The translations under genes and the position numbers were made by a program. Below, in pieces: positions 7,154 through 13,891 of a stretch of DNA of 64,000 nt. Position 1 is the stretch's first letter, and the number at the start of each line of letters is the position of its first letter. The notes under the pieces were generated by a model that worked only from the letters and a program-made list of their open reading frames with translations, was not told the origin of the DNA and searched no databases. Location: positions 1 to 64,000 of the forward strand of contig CALXHR010000003.1 in the NCBI GenBank assembly GCA_944388175.1, read 5' to 3'. The DNA comes from an uncultured Gemmiger sp. Its GTDB lineage: Bacteria > Bacillota > Clostridia > Oscillospirales > Ruminococcaceae.

Positions 7154-8226
7154 GCTTCCAGCTGCGTCCTTGCATCGTCCAGGCGGCTTTCGCGGATGTG
7201 GGTATAGATCTTCTGCGTCGTGGCGATGTCGGTGTGGCCCATGATCGTTTTGGCTGCCAGCACATCCACGCCGGCTTCGTACAGCATGGTCGCATATTCA
7301 TGCCGGATCTGGTGGCGGTCGATGCTGGGCTTCCACGGGTCCCCCGTCTGCGACTGATTGCCAAGCCCCAGGGACTTCGTGTACCGCTCCCAGTAGCGGT
7401 TCAGCGCGCTCTTGGACAGCGGTTTTTCCCCTCCGATGAGATAGCGTTCCGGGGCATCCGCCAGCGGTCTCAGCAGGGTCTCAAGCGCTGTCAAGAGCGG
7501 CACCGCACGGACCCCCGCCGCTGTTTTTGGCTTTTCGATCACGGGTGCATTGCCATGGAACACGACCGCCTTTGTGATGCTGATCTTGTGACCGGCGAAG
7601 TCAACGTCTTTCCACTGCAAGGCCAGCGCCTCCCCGCAGCGTGCGCCGGTGTACAGGATCAGCAGCGCCAGCAGGCTGCACGGCTGCCCTGCGGAGCCTT
7701 TGACCGCTTTCAGCTGTTCCGGGGTGAGCAGCTGGCGGGTCTTGTGCGCAAGGTGCGGCGGTACCGCGACATACTGACAAGGGTTTCCCTTGCAGTATCC
7801 TTTCAGCACCGCATAGCGGAAGATCATATTCAGCACAGACAGCTGGTTTGCCACCGTATTGCGGGCAGACTTCTGCCCCAACTCCACAAGGAAGGCGTCG
7901 ATCCTGTTCGGCTCTACCTCCCCTACCCTGGCCGCGCCAAACGTCTGCACGGCGCGTTCGTAGGCGGGCTTGTAGCAGCGGGTCGTTCCGTATGCGATCT
8001 CCCGCTGCTTGCCCTGCCACCATTCATCCGCTACAGCTGCAAACGAACGGCCGCGCTGAAGCTCTTCCCTTTTCTCGTCGCTGGCCCGCAGGTACTCGTT
8101 GTATTTGCGCCAGACCTCCCGCGGGTTCTTGCTGGAAAAACTCTTTTGCTTGCCGTCGATGCGGCGCACCAGTTCATAGGTGCCGTTGGCCCGGAGCGTC
8201 AGGCCGTCGGTCAGTTTTCTCGCCAT
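7138..8226 (-). CDS. int: Tyrosine-type site-specific integrase
   Basis: A 362-residue phage integrase that recombines attP with the tRNA-Pro attB. It has an N-terminal AP2-like arm-binding part (residues 1-55), a SAM-like core-binding domain (60-165) and a catalytic domain. The catalytic residues are visible: Arg197 (ARCGE), Lys234, His305/Arg308 (HQIRHE), His331 (GHTD) and nucleophile Tyr341 (IYTH). An ATG two codons upstream lies only three bases from GGAGG, so the second ATG, nine bases away, is the likelier start. The gene ends 42 bases from the left att core and no excisionase gene is adjacent. Confidence 0.95.
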   Translation of the reverse strand: MARKLTDGLTLRANGTYELVRRIDGKQKSFSSKNPREVWRKYNEYLRASDEKREELQRGRSFAAVADEWWQGKQREIAYGTTRCYKPAYERAVQTFGAARVGEVEPNRIDAFLVELGQKSARNTVANQLSVLNMIFRYAVLKGYCKGNPCQYVAVPPHLAHKTRQLLTPEQLKAVKGSAGQPCSLLALLILYTGARCGEALALQWKDVDFAGHKISITKAVVFHGNAPVIEKPKTAAGVRAVPLLTALETLLRPLADAPERYLIGGEKPLSKSALNRYWERYTKSLGLGNQSQTGDPWKPSIDRHQIRHEYATMLYEAGVDVLAAKTIMGHTDIATTQKIYTHIRESRLDDARTQLEALDRR

Positions 8227-8274
8227 AAGCATACACCTCCGAATGGGTATGACTTGCCAAGCCTACCCGGAGGT

Positions 8275-8306
8275 GGTACAATACAAGTGTCGGTCGGTAT
8301 TGTTCC
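8275..8306. promoter_or_regulatory. Inverted repeat upstream of the integrase
   Basis: GGTACAATAC and GTATTGTTCC form a 10-bp inverted repeat with one mismatch and a 12-base centre, about 50 bases upstream of int. It could be an operator or part of the int promoter region. The remaining bases to 8367 show nothing else definite. Confidence 0.4.
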
Positions 8307-8367
8307 CACACGGGGCAAGCTGATCTATTCGAACGCCCTGCCGGTTGCCGCCGACTGGGCGTTTCTG

Positions 8368-8787
8368 TTATACCAATGACCTTATAGCTGAAACGATAGA
8401 ACTTGTATTCCAACCTACTACCGTGTCGGCTTTTTCTCTTAGATATGCAGGCATATTTATTTGGCCCCAGGGCATAATTGCAATAATCGGTTTTCCAAGC
8501 CGTCTTGCCTCATCGACTTCAAACTGCATCCAACTATGATATATGCCATACATCCCGCCTAAAACTAAAACCACTTGTGCTCTTTTGATTTTATCGGAAA
8601 TTGCTTCTGCAATTTCCCTTGTTGTTGCACTTTCCCTTGAAAGAGCAAGAGGTTTTTCCTTAGGTGCCGAGTAATTGTAATATGAAAAATACGGAGCATT
8701 ATCCAGTAATGTAACAAGCCTTGAATATTCGTCGCCATACTTCCATGCATGACTAATAAAAATCCGATAAGGATATAGCGCGGGCAT
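8368..8787 (-). CDS. ThsB-like TIR-domain protein (predicted anti-phage sensor/NAD enzyme)
   Basis: A 139-residue single-domain protein. The start [15 protein letters not shown], the middle [15 protein letters not shown] and the helix [21 protein letters not shown] correspond to the TIR-like fold of the ThsB/MTH538 family. Glu90 or Glu93 after Trp86 is placed like the catalytic glutamate of NAD-consuming TIR enzymes. In Thoeris systems such proteins sense phage and make a cyclic ADP-ribose-type signal for a separate effector. Here the nearest same-strand gene encodes a SLATT-type membrane protein instead of a SIR2/SLOG ThsA. It is more A+T-rich than the phage core genes, which suggests separate acquisition. 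ATG preceded by AAGGATG. Confidence 0.82.
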   Translation of the reverse strand: MPALYPYRIFISHAWKYGDEYSRLVTLLDNAPYFSYYNYSAPKEKPLALSRESATTREIAEAISDKIKRAQVVLVLGGMYGIYHSWMQFEVDEARRLGKPIIAIMPWGQINMPAYLREKADTVVGWNTSSIVSAIRSLV

Positions 8788-8820
8788 CTTTATTTCATCC
8801 TTTCTTATGAGGTACTAAAA

Positions 8821-9006
8821 ATGAAATTTCAGAAAAAGAGAATCATCGTGGATGCATACCAAACATCTAAAGAAATGAATATCGAAACTTTGGAAGGGGT
8901 CATGCACGCATCGCCTGGAGATTGGATCATCACTGGCGTTAACGGAGAAAAATATCCTTGCAAGCCGGATATTTTCGAAAAGACTTACGAACCCGTAGAA
9001 GAATGA
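8821..9006 (+). CDS. Small phage protein ([21 protein letters not shown] family)
   Basis: A 61-residue protein beginning [14 protein letters not shown] and ending in a [16 protein letters not shown] block followed by FEKTYE. This block is common in small phage proteins of unknown function, usually about 70-110 residues, so this is a short member. It is on the plus strand between the leftward TIR and SLATT genes, and its last 22 bases overlap the 3' end of the SLATT gene. The start follows GAGGT. Its role is unknown; an effect on the surrounding pair would be speculation. Confidence 0.7.
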   Translation: MKFQKKRIIVDAYQTSKEMNIETLEGVMHASPGDWIITGVNGEKYPCKPDIFEKTYEPVEE

Positions 9007-9443
9007 CCCCGGTTTTTTGTTGTAATGGGGTTTGAATTTGTGGCTTTCCATTTATTGCTTTCAGAGGATATAAGAAGCTCAATATTCTTTACAAACAAAC
9101 CCTCCGTTGATTCCGAATCTCCATACGGTGGTGCTTTCATCTCAAAAAGAAATTTTTCATGCCGTAGCAACTCACAGGTGGATCTGTATTCTATCCAATT
9201 CTCATGAACTTTATTGAGCGAAATATATCCTTCAATAACTGTAATTATCACCCCCAAAACTCCTATGACAAATTGCATCCAGCTAAAGCGCCCAACGTAT
9301 CCGACTAATAAGGGAATACATGCGGCCACAATTATTTCAACAAATTGAAGCCTTTTATATTGTTTCTGGGCACTTATTGCTTTCTTGTCATACCAATTTA
9401 TTTGATTTTCAACGCGGTTCTTCAAATATTCTTCTATGCTCAA
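8985..9443 (-). CDS. SLATT/DUF4231 two-helix membrane protein (predicted defence effector)
   Basis: A 152-residue protein matching the DUF4231 branch of the SLATT superfamily: a helical start ([18 protein letters not shown]), two membrane helices (about residues 34-50 and 56-74), then [25 protein letters not shown] proteins have been predicted to be pore-forming effectors of nucleotide-signal conflict systems. Pairing with the neighbouring TIR protein makes a sensor/effector arrangement plausible. The frame is open to 9512, but TTG at 9443 follows AAAGGA at proper spacing and begins the conserved domain. Low GC compared with the rest of the prophage. Confidence 0.78.
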   Translation of the reverse strand: MSIEEYLKNRVENQINWYDKKAISAQKQYKRLQFVEIIVAACIPLLVGYVGRFSWMQFVIGVLGVIITVIEGYISLNKVHENWIEYRSTCELLRHEKFLFEMKAPPYGDSESTEGLFVKNIELLISSESNKWKATNSNPITTKNRGHSSTGS

Positions 9444-9460
9444 ATAAATTTTCCTTTCTG

Positions 9461-9493
9461 CCCCTGGCGTGGTAACGCTGGGGGCATTTTTAT
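9461..9493 (+). terminator. Terminator-like hairpin upstream of the SLATT gene
   Basis: CCCCTGGCGT pairs with ACGCTGGGGG around GGTA, followed on the plus strand by CATTTTTATTTTT. No plus-strand gene lies directly before it, so it may shield the leftward cassette from opposing transcription. Confidence 0.6.
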
Positions 9494-9552
9494 TTTTCGG
9501 CCACCTTTTCAAAACCGCAAGATGTTCTCACAGTCCATTGTCTTGCCGGGTT

Positions 9553-10185
9553 TTATTCTATAGGGATTTTATTCAGTACTCCCTCCAGTGTGTTGATGCA
9601 CCGAGCCGCATTCTGAACAAGCAACTCATAAAAAGAACTGCCGAACTGGAGTTCTATTCCTTTTGGGTTCACTGCAAAAGTTGTGAGTGCGTTCAACTTT
9701 TTATCAAAGCTGCCGTGATTCCCGGAAAACACAATTCTATGATTGGTTATGTACAAAGTTCCTGGATAAAGTTCAGATACATTTTCCCGGATGGCCCGCG
9801 ATACACCCGTGGATCTGCCGACGCTGAGTCCCGGCATAATCCGCACACTAGCACCGCCGCCTTCCCTGACATAGCCCGTCACCCGGTTTTTGGTAACTGT
9901 ATACTGCGCCGGGGAGCAATAGACGCAGACCTCCCCCTCATCCAGAAACAGGCCGGGAGCAGGCACGGCAGACAAGGACGTAGGCTTGCTGCACAGTTCA
10001 TGCGTATAGTGTGCAGCACCAAAATAGCGCCGCCCCGACTGTACTGTGTCATAAATCCAACCAAAGCAGAACAAACCACAGGTAAAAAGATACAGCAATC
10101 CCATGCCAACTTTTCCCTGCAGGAACTTGTGGATACCAAAGGCACCGAACAAAAGGGTCACCCAAAATTCAACCGACGGGGACAT
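9553..10185 (-). CDS. TM2-domain plus PH-like domain membrane protein
   Basis: A 210-residue protein. Residues 1-50 form a TM2 unit: two hydrophobic helices joined by a turn containing FGIHKFLQGKVGMGLLYLFT. The cytosolic remainder (about 80-200) has a beta-rich PH/GRAM-like pattern (GTLYITNHRIVFSG, KLNALTTFAV). Such proteins are frequent in accessory cassettes but have no proven general function. The start ATG follows GGAG at eight bases; an in-frame start 11 codons earlier lacks a ribosome site. It belongs to a leftward group of small genes upstream of the defence-like pair. Confidence 0.7.
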   Translation of the reverse strand: MSPSVEFWVTLLFGAFGIHKFLQGKVGMGLLYLFTCGLFCFGWIYDTVQSGRRYFGAAHYTHELCSKPTSLSAVPAPGLFLDEGEVCVYCSPAQYTVTKNRVTGYVREGGGASVRIMPGLSVGRSTGVSRAIRENVSELYPGTLYITNHRIVFSGNHGSFDKKLNALTTFAVNPKGIELQFGSSFYELLVQNAARCINTLEGVLNKIPIE

Positions 10186-10272
10186 ACAGCATTCTCCTTT
10201 TCCGTCTCGCATTTGCATTTCAATCGTTAAGCCACACTCCTATGAACTCTGTCCGGCAGAGCATGGTCTTTT

Positions 10273-10533
10273 TTATATCCGCTCAAAAACCATCGTAGCC
10301 TGGACGACGTTCCCGCCCATCCCTTTATTGCCGCTGTTGGTCGTGGTGAGCGTGTGCAGCGTGTACCCCTTATCGGCTTGCTGGTTGATCACATCTTCCA
10401 ACTCGTCCAAGTTGTCGGACCCACGGCCAAGAACTTTTTCCGTAAGCATGACCTGCAGCACCACATACTTCCTCCCACTTTTCGGCTCAGGAGAAAAAGA
10501 GACTTCCTGCTTACGTCCACCTAAAATGCTCAT
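10273..10533 (-). CDS. DUF4177-like small protein
   Basis: An 86-residue soluble protein. The central KYVVLQVMLTEKVLG, ELEDVINQQADKGYTLHTL and a final strand ending in VFERI follow the ferredoxin-like DUF4177 pattern, in which a helix carries ExxINxxAxxGW/Y. Function is unknown. The frame opens 16 codons earlier, but ATG after GGGGGG is preferred. It lies between two PH-type genes on the same strand, separated from the downstream TM2/PH gene by 87 bases. Confidence 0.65.
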   Translation of the reverse strand: MSILGGRKQEVSFSPEPKSGRKYVVLQVMLTEKVLGRGSDNLDELEDVINQQADKGYTLHTLTTTNSGNKGMGGNVVQATMVFERI

Positions 10534-10577
10534 CGTGAACCCCCCTCTAGTTTTATTCGGCCGTTTTTGAAATGGCG

Positions 10578-10949
10578 TCACTTCAGAATGAAGGCGGCTA
10601 AAATTTTATCGATCTTTCGAACATCGGCAGATCGTTTTAAATTGATTTTGATGTGCCCTGCCCGCGTCCACAATTCCACTTCGGCGTTCAAGTCAAGGTG
10701 TCCGGCGTTTTCTGTCGAATACATGTCAATGGATTTATAGGGAAGCGTGTACATTTCCACCTTTTTGCCGGTAATGCCTTGGGCATCCCTGACGATCAAG
10801 CGTTTATCCGTAAAGATCGCCACATCCCGAATTGTAGAATAAGCACATATAGCGCGCTCGCCGGGGACCAGCAGGTCTTCTACATCGTCTGGCAACTTAG
10901 CTTCGTTTACAAAAGTCCACATCATGTAATGCTGCAGTTCATTTGGCAT
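10578..10949 (-). CDS. Bacterial PH-domain protein
   Basis: A 123-residue soluble protein with the bacterial PH-like pattern: LLVPGERAICAYSTIRDVAIFTDKR is followed by short strands and a final helix SADVRKIDKILAAFIL. No membrane helix. It resembles YvbH/YozB-type PH proteins, whose ligand is unknown. It is the first gene of the leftward cassette after the repressor and probably shares the leftward lysogeny promoter, which would make the cassette expressed in the lysogen. ATG after AAGGAGATCC-type sequence. Confidence 0.68.
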   Translation of the reverse strand: MPNELQHYMMWTFVNEAKLPDDVEDLLVPGERAICAYSTIRDVAIFTDKRLIVRDAQGITGKKVEMYTLPYKSIDMYSTENAGHLDLNAEVELWTRAGHIKINLKRSADVRKIDKILAAFILK

Positions 10950-10979
10950 AAATAAGGATCTCCTTCCCCGTTTTTTACT

Positions 10980-11624
10980 TTACAAGCCGCGGCACAGGCC
11001 GACGGCTTTACCTTCAATGGTCACGTCGTTCATTTCTTCCTTCCGGCGGATGATGGAGGAATAAACTGGGTTTTCCGGCCGGAGTTCGATATAGTCCTCA
11101 TGGAAATATAGGTGCTTCAGCGTAGCCTCGTCCCCGATGCGGACAGCGGCGACCTGACCGTTCTCGACCTGCACATCCTTGCGGATGGCTACCAGGTCAC
11201 CGTCGTGGATCGTGGGCTCCATGCTGTCGCCCCGGCACTGCAGGGTGAAGGTGGCATGCCAGGCCGCAGGGATAGAGACGTAACCTTCTAAGTTTTCTTC
11301 GGCCGTGATGGGCTGCCCGCAGGCGATGCGGCCGACCAGGGGGACGGATTCCATTTCGGGGAGAGGCTCGAAGCCGGGGGGAATGGCGGGCGCCGCGTCG
11401 CTTTCCATTGGCACATCGTAACCCATCAGCCATGCTTCCGTAACGCCAAGAGCCTTGGCAAGTTCATATACTGCACTTTGTTTCCCTTCCCAGTCTCCCT
11501 TAATATATCGGGAAATACTGGATTTTGAAATTCCTGAACGTTTCGCCAGTTCGGCTTGTGTCATTTCGCGAACGTCAAGACCCTCTCTAAGTCGCCGTGC
11601 AAAAGTAGCCACTTTGTCTGACAT
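10980..11624 (-). CDS. CI/LexA-type phage repressor with S24 autoprotease
   Basis: The master lysogeny repressor, 214 residues. An N-terminal XRE helix-turn-helix (MTQAELAKRSGISKSSISRY, residues 21-40) is followed by a hinge and an S24 peptidase domain. The predicted autocleavage bond is Cys102-Gly103 in GRIACGQP, with catalytic Ser134 (RGDSMEP) and Lys170. DNA damage should trigger RecA-assisted self-cleavage and induction. The in-frame ATG three codons upstream sits directly against the AAAGG ribosome site, so the second ATG is likelier. It faces a Cro-like gene across two promoters and four operators. Confidence 0.93.
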   Translation of the reverse strand: MSDKVATFARRLREGLDVREMTQAELAKRSGISKSSISRYIKGDWEGKQSAVYELAKALGVTEAWLMGYDVPMESDAAPAIPPGFEPLPEMESVPLVGRIACGQPITAEENLEGYVSIPAAWHATFTLQCRGDSMEPTIHDGDLVAIRKDVQVENGQVAAVRIGDEATLKHLYFHEDYIELRPENPVYSSIIRRKEEMNDVTIEGKAVGLCRGL

Positions 11625-11654
11625 ACTATTCATCCTTTCAGGTGGTCTACTTGC

Positions 11655-11683
11655 ATTATATATGTGGGGTTGCGAAAAATCAA
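11655..11683 (-). promoter_or_regulatory. Leftward lysogeny promoter
   Basis: On the minus strand TTGATT and TATAAT are spaced by 17 bases, driving the repressor and probably the leftward cassette. An operator covers the spacer. Confidence 0.82.
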
Positions 11684-11779
11684 TAGTTTTTCAAAAATAA
11701 ATTGCGAAATATCAAAATTAGATGTTGACATTTCGCAACCAAGGGTGTAGACTATAGTTGTGGTTGAGATACCGCAACC
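11668..11779. promoter_or_regulatory. Four repressor/Cro operators (GGTTG-N8-CAACC type)
   Basis: Four 18-bp sites of the pattern GGTTG-N8-CAACC: 11668-11685 (GGTTGCGAAAAATCAATA), 11700-11717 (AATTGCGAAATATCAAAA), 11723-11740 (TGTTGACATTTCGCAACC) and 11762-11779 (GGTTGAGATACCGCAACC). The first lies in the leftward promoter spacer and the third across the -35 and spacer of the rightward promoter, so binding would block both. Confidence 0.8.
11725..11753 (+). promoter_or_regulatory. Rightward early promoter
   Basis: TTGACA and TAGACT are spaced by 17 bases, 50 bases upstream of the Cro-like start. Operator 3 overlaps its -35 box and spacer. Confidence 0.88.
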
Positions 11780-11802
11780 TGGATGGGAAGGAGGTGATTG
11801 CC

Positions 11803-12021
11803 ATGCCGGAAGTAAACTATAACCCGCTTCGTGGTCGTATGCGTGAGTGTGGGCTTACACAGAAAGAATGTGCCGCCAAAATCGGTATTAGTGAGGGGCA
11901 GCTGAACCGCAAGCTGGCGGGAGAGTACGACTTCAAGCAGGACGAGATTCATGGTCTGTGCCGTCTCTTGAACATTGATGCGGCGGAAATTGGGCATTAT
12001 TTTTTTAGCCCTAAATGTTGA
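11803..12021 (+). CDS. Cro-like helix-turn-helix regulator
   Basis: A 72-residue single-domain protein. The sequence GLTQKECAAKIGISEGQLNR (about residues 15-34) is a helix-turn-helix of the small Cro/DUF739 kind, and the remainder (NIDAAEIGHYFF) is short and hydrophobic. First gene of the rightward early operon, opposite the repressor; it should compete for the same operators and favour the lytic state. ATG after GGAAGGAGG. Confidence 0.85.
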   Translation: MPEVNYNPLRGRMRECGLTQKECAAKIGISEGQLNRKLAGEYDFKQDEIHGLCRLLNIDAAEIGHYFFSPKC

Positions 12022-12054
12022 GAAATATCAACGACAAAAAGGAGGTGAACAGGA

Positions 12055-12210
12055 CTGCCCGCATTCGGAATCTTATTTATGTGGCTTGTCGCCCTCGTCG
12101 GGTGCATTGTTATGAAAAAAATAAGCCCGGACACCAAATGGTATCCGGCTTACGCTTTCGGAGTATGCGTTCTTGCCACTATCGTGATTGTTGGAATTTA
12201 CGCAATTTGA
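12055..12210 (+). CDS. Small two-helix membrane protein, possible CTG start
   Basis: A frame of 51 codons with hydrophobic halves (ILFMWLVALVGCIVM, then AFGVCVLATIVIVGIYAI) split by a short polar loop (KKISPDTKWYP). A perfect AAAGGAGGTGA lies nine bases before an in-frame CTG at 12055. The next ATG codons, 12079 and 12112, have no ribosome site, and starting there would lose most or all of the first helix. The sequence looks genuinely coding. The last 32 bases overlap the 3' end of the convergent gene. Function unknown; it could be a small phage membrane protein affecting the host envelope. Confidence 0.55.
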   Translation: MPAFGILFMWLVALVGCIVMKKISPDTKWYPAYAFGVCVLATIVIVGIYAI

Positions 12211-12592
12211 CGGCTATGGATGTCAAGAGTTCGCTTTTATTAACACCTGCGCCGGAAAAGATGGCGTTTTCAAGCAAAAGACTATCTTTTCTAATATCTT
12301 CAGGTGCGTAAAAAACAACAGCACCAAAATGTTCTCCATATTTTCTCACTGCGTCTACATCCGCTCGGTGTATGCAAGAACCTGCTGCACGAACATATCC
12401 TTCACAGATTTCTCGTTCGTGACGAAGTTGCTCTTCTCGCTCTAATTGTTTGTACTCCAGCTGTTTCATCACTTTTTGATGGTAGTTGTTGATAATCGCA
12501 GTAAGCACAGGAGAAACGATAGCACATACAGCAATGACGATTGTCAGAAAAGGATAAAAATCCTGCGCTGATTGAAATTCTTCGAAATTCAC
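12179..12592 (-). CDS. Membrane-anchored coiled-coil protein, unknown
   Basis: A 137-residue protein, GTG start seven bases after GGGGG. A single hydrophobic segment (about residues 14-34, FYPFLTIVIAVCAIVSPVLT) is followed by a charged coiled coil (KQLEYKQLEREEQLRHEREI) and a short globular C-terminus. I do not recognise the family. Its orientation is opposite to the early operon, and its A+T-rich codon use is like the leftward cassette, so it is probably another lysogenic accessory gene inserted into the early region. Confidence 0.65.
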   Translation of the reverse strand: MNFEEFQSAQDFYPFLTIVIAVCAIVSPVLTAIINNYHQKVMKQLEYKQLEREEQLRHEREICEGYVRAAGSCIHRADVDAVRKYGEHFGAVVFYAPEDIRKDSLLLENAIFSGAGVNKSELLTSIAVKLRKFQQSR

Positions 12593-12656
12593 TTTATCAC
12601 CCCCTTCCCACCCCTATTGTACCGCGGGAAGGTACAAACCACAAGGAGGTATCGCC

Positions 12657-12872
12657 ATGCTGGAAAGTGAAGAGATCACGATGCAAATGCGTGATCTGCG
12701 TGCGCTGGGTATGAGCGAATGGCCTACTCTGAACGAGGTGGCCAAAGTCACCAGGCGCACCGCAAAAAGTTTGAACGACCTGCCGATCTGGCAGGAAGAG
12801 GTCAAAGGCGGGCGGATATTCCGCCGCACGACGCTGCGGCGTCTGGCCCGCTTTATGGTAACAGGGAGGTAA
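12657..12872 (+). CDS. Small DNA-binding protein, excisionase/HTH-like
   Basis: 71 residues. The segment WPTLNEVAKVTRRTAKSLNDLPIW has the helix-turn-helix pattern of MerR/excisionase-type phage proteins, followed by GGRIFRRTTLRRLARFM, which resembles the wing and last helix. It could be the excisionase or an early regulator. ATG seven bases after AAGGAGG; four bases before the next gene. Confidence 0.6.
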   Translation: MLESEEITMQMRDLRALGMSEWPTLNEVAKVTRRTAKSLNDLPIWQEEVKGGRIFRRTTLRRLARFMVTGR

Positions 12873-12876
12873 CGCC

Positions 12877-13125
12877 ATGAACCAAAACAAGATGACCGCC
12901 CCGGTGCGGACACACCGGGACGGCCAAAAAGCAGAGCACTGGAAGTTGCTCATTTCTATTTTACCCCTGCTGCGCGCCGCCGTCAAGACTGCGGCGGTGA
13001 CGCTGGGGCTGTACATCCTGGCGGCCGTGGCCGCGCTTGACCTGCCGGCGGTATTGCTGGCGGTATTGCTTGAGAACGCGCTGCTGGGCGCGTACTTTGC
13101 GCTGGAGGAGGTGCGGACATGGTAA
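12877..13125 (+). CDS. Small membrane protein, unknown
   Basis: 82 residues: a polar, basic first 20 residues, then two hydrophobic stretches (LLRAAVKTAAVTLGLYILAA and LPAVLLAVLLENALLGAYFA). I do not recognise it. ATG after GGGAGG; the end overlaps the following start. Confidence 0.6.
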   Translation: MNQNKMTAPVRTHRDGQKAEHWKLLISILPLLRAAVKTAAVTLGLYILAAVAALDLPAVLLAVLLENALLGAYFALEEVRTW

Positions 13126-13430
13126 GAGGGATCCGCATTGACCCCGGCATGCCGCCGAGGATCTGCAAAGTGCCGGACACCGCCCAGGGCCTGGATGCCC
13201 TTCTGGGCGGGCACAGCATGGTCAAGTGTTTCAGCTTTAAAGATGCCGCGCTTGTGTACCTGCCGCATGACGAACGCAATACGCTGCCGACGCTGTGCTA
13301 CGACGGCCGCTGGTACTACGGCACACTGCTGGTGCTGGGCTGGAAAGGCGGCCGCGCATTGCCGTTAAAGACCGCGCTTGCCGATGAGCTCGCCGAGACA
13401 TTTGCCCGCAGGGAGGTGCCGCGTTTATGA
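13119..13430 (+). CDS. Phage protein, DUF3846-like
   Basis: 103 residues starting IRIDPGMPPRICKVPDTAQG, then LLGGHSMVKCFSFKDAALVYL. This start (basic strand, PG-x-PP, then a Gly-Gly turn and a strand) resembles DUF3846, a soluble phage/plasmid family of unknown function. The start codon overlaps the upstream stop and follows GGAGG inside that gene. Confidence in the family is modest. Confidence 0.6.
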   Translation: MVRGIRIDPGMPPRICKVPDTAQGLDALLGGHSMVKCFSFKDAALVYLPHDERNTLPTLCYDGRWYYGTLLVLGWKGGRALPLKTALADELAETFARREVPRL

Positions 13431-13621
13431 TCTACGAAAAAATTGAGGCCGCCTACCGCTACGGCCGCCCGGACGCCGACCTGCTGCTGCACGAGACCGT
13501 GCGGGACGTGCTGGAGGGCACCGGGACCGACAAGGAGATACTGTACCGGGTACGCTGCGCCTACGCTGCCGCCAAGAGCGGCCAGGCCCTGCGTAGCGCC
13601 GAGATGCGGCAGGAGGTGTGA
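13427..13621 (+). CDS. Small helical phage protein, unknown
   Basis: 64 residues, mostly helical and charged (MIYEKIEAAYRYGRPDADLL). ATGA-type overlap with the upstream stop and GGGAGG before it support translation. No family recognised. Confidence 0.55.
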   Translation: MIYEKIEAAYRYGRPDADLLLHETVRDVLEGTGTDKEILYRVRCAYAAAKSGQALRSAEMRQEV

Positions 13622-13891
13622 GTGGCCATGAAAATGTTTGAAAAGGATGGGTTTCTGCGCCTTGAGTGGACGTCCGGGTCCGGATTAAAGGTCAAGGGCC
13701 ATGGACACCCGGCCGACTTAATGCTGGCGGCCATCGCCGCGGTCAAGGACGTCATCGAAAGCAACACCCGGCCCGAAGACCACAAAGCCTGCGCACAGGA
13801 ACTGGCCGAGCTGCTCGTGAAGTTGATGGATCTGCCCATGACCACAATCGACATGGGCGCCATTATGGGGGGGGGTACGCGGCATGAGTAA
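13622..13891 (+). CDS. Small phage protein, unknown
   Basis: About 87-89 residues with LRLEWTSGSGLKVKGHGHPA and a helical C-terminal half rich in Met near the end. GTG at 13622 lies five bases from GGAGG; ATG two codons later is an alternative. It overlaps the next gene by eight bases. Not recognised. Confidence 0.55.
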   Translation: MAMKMFEKDGFLRLEWTSGSGLKVKGHGHPADLMLAAIAAVKDVIESNTRPEDHKACAQELAELLVKLMDLPMTTIDMGAIMGGGTRHE

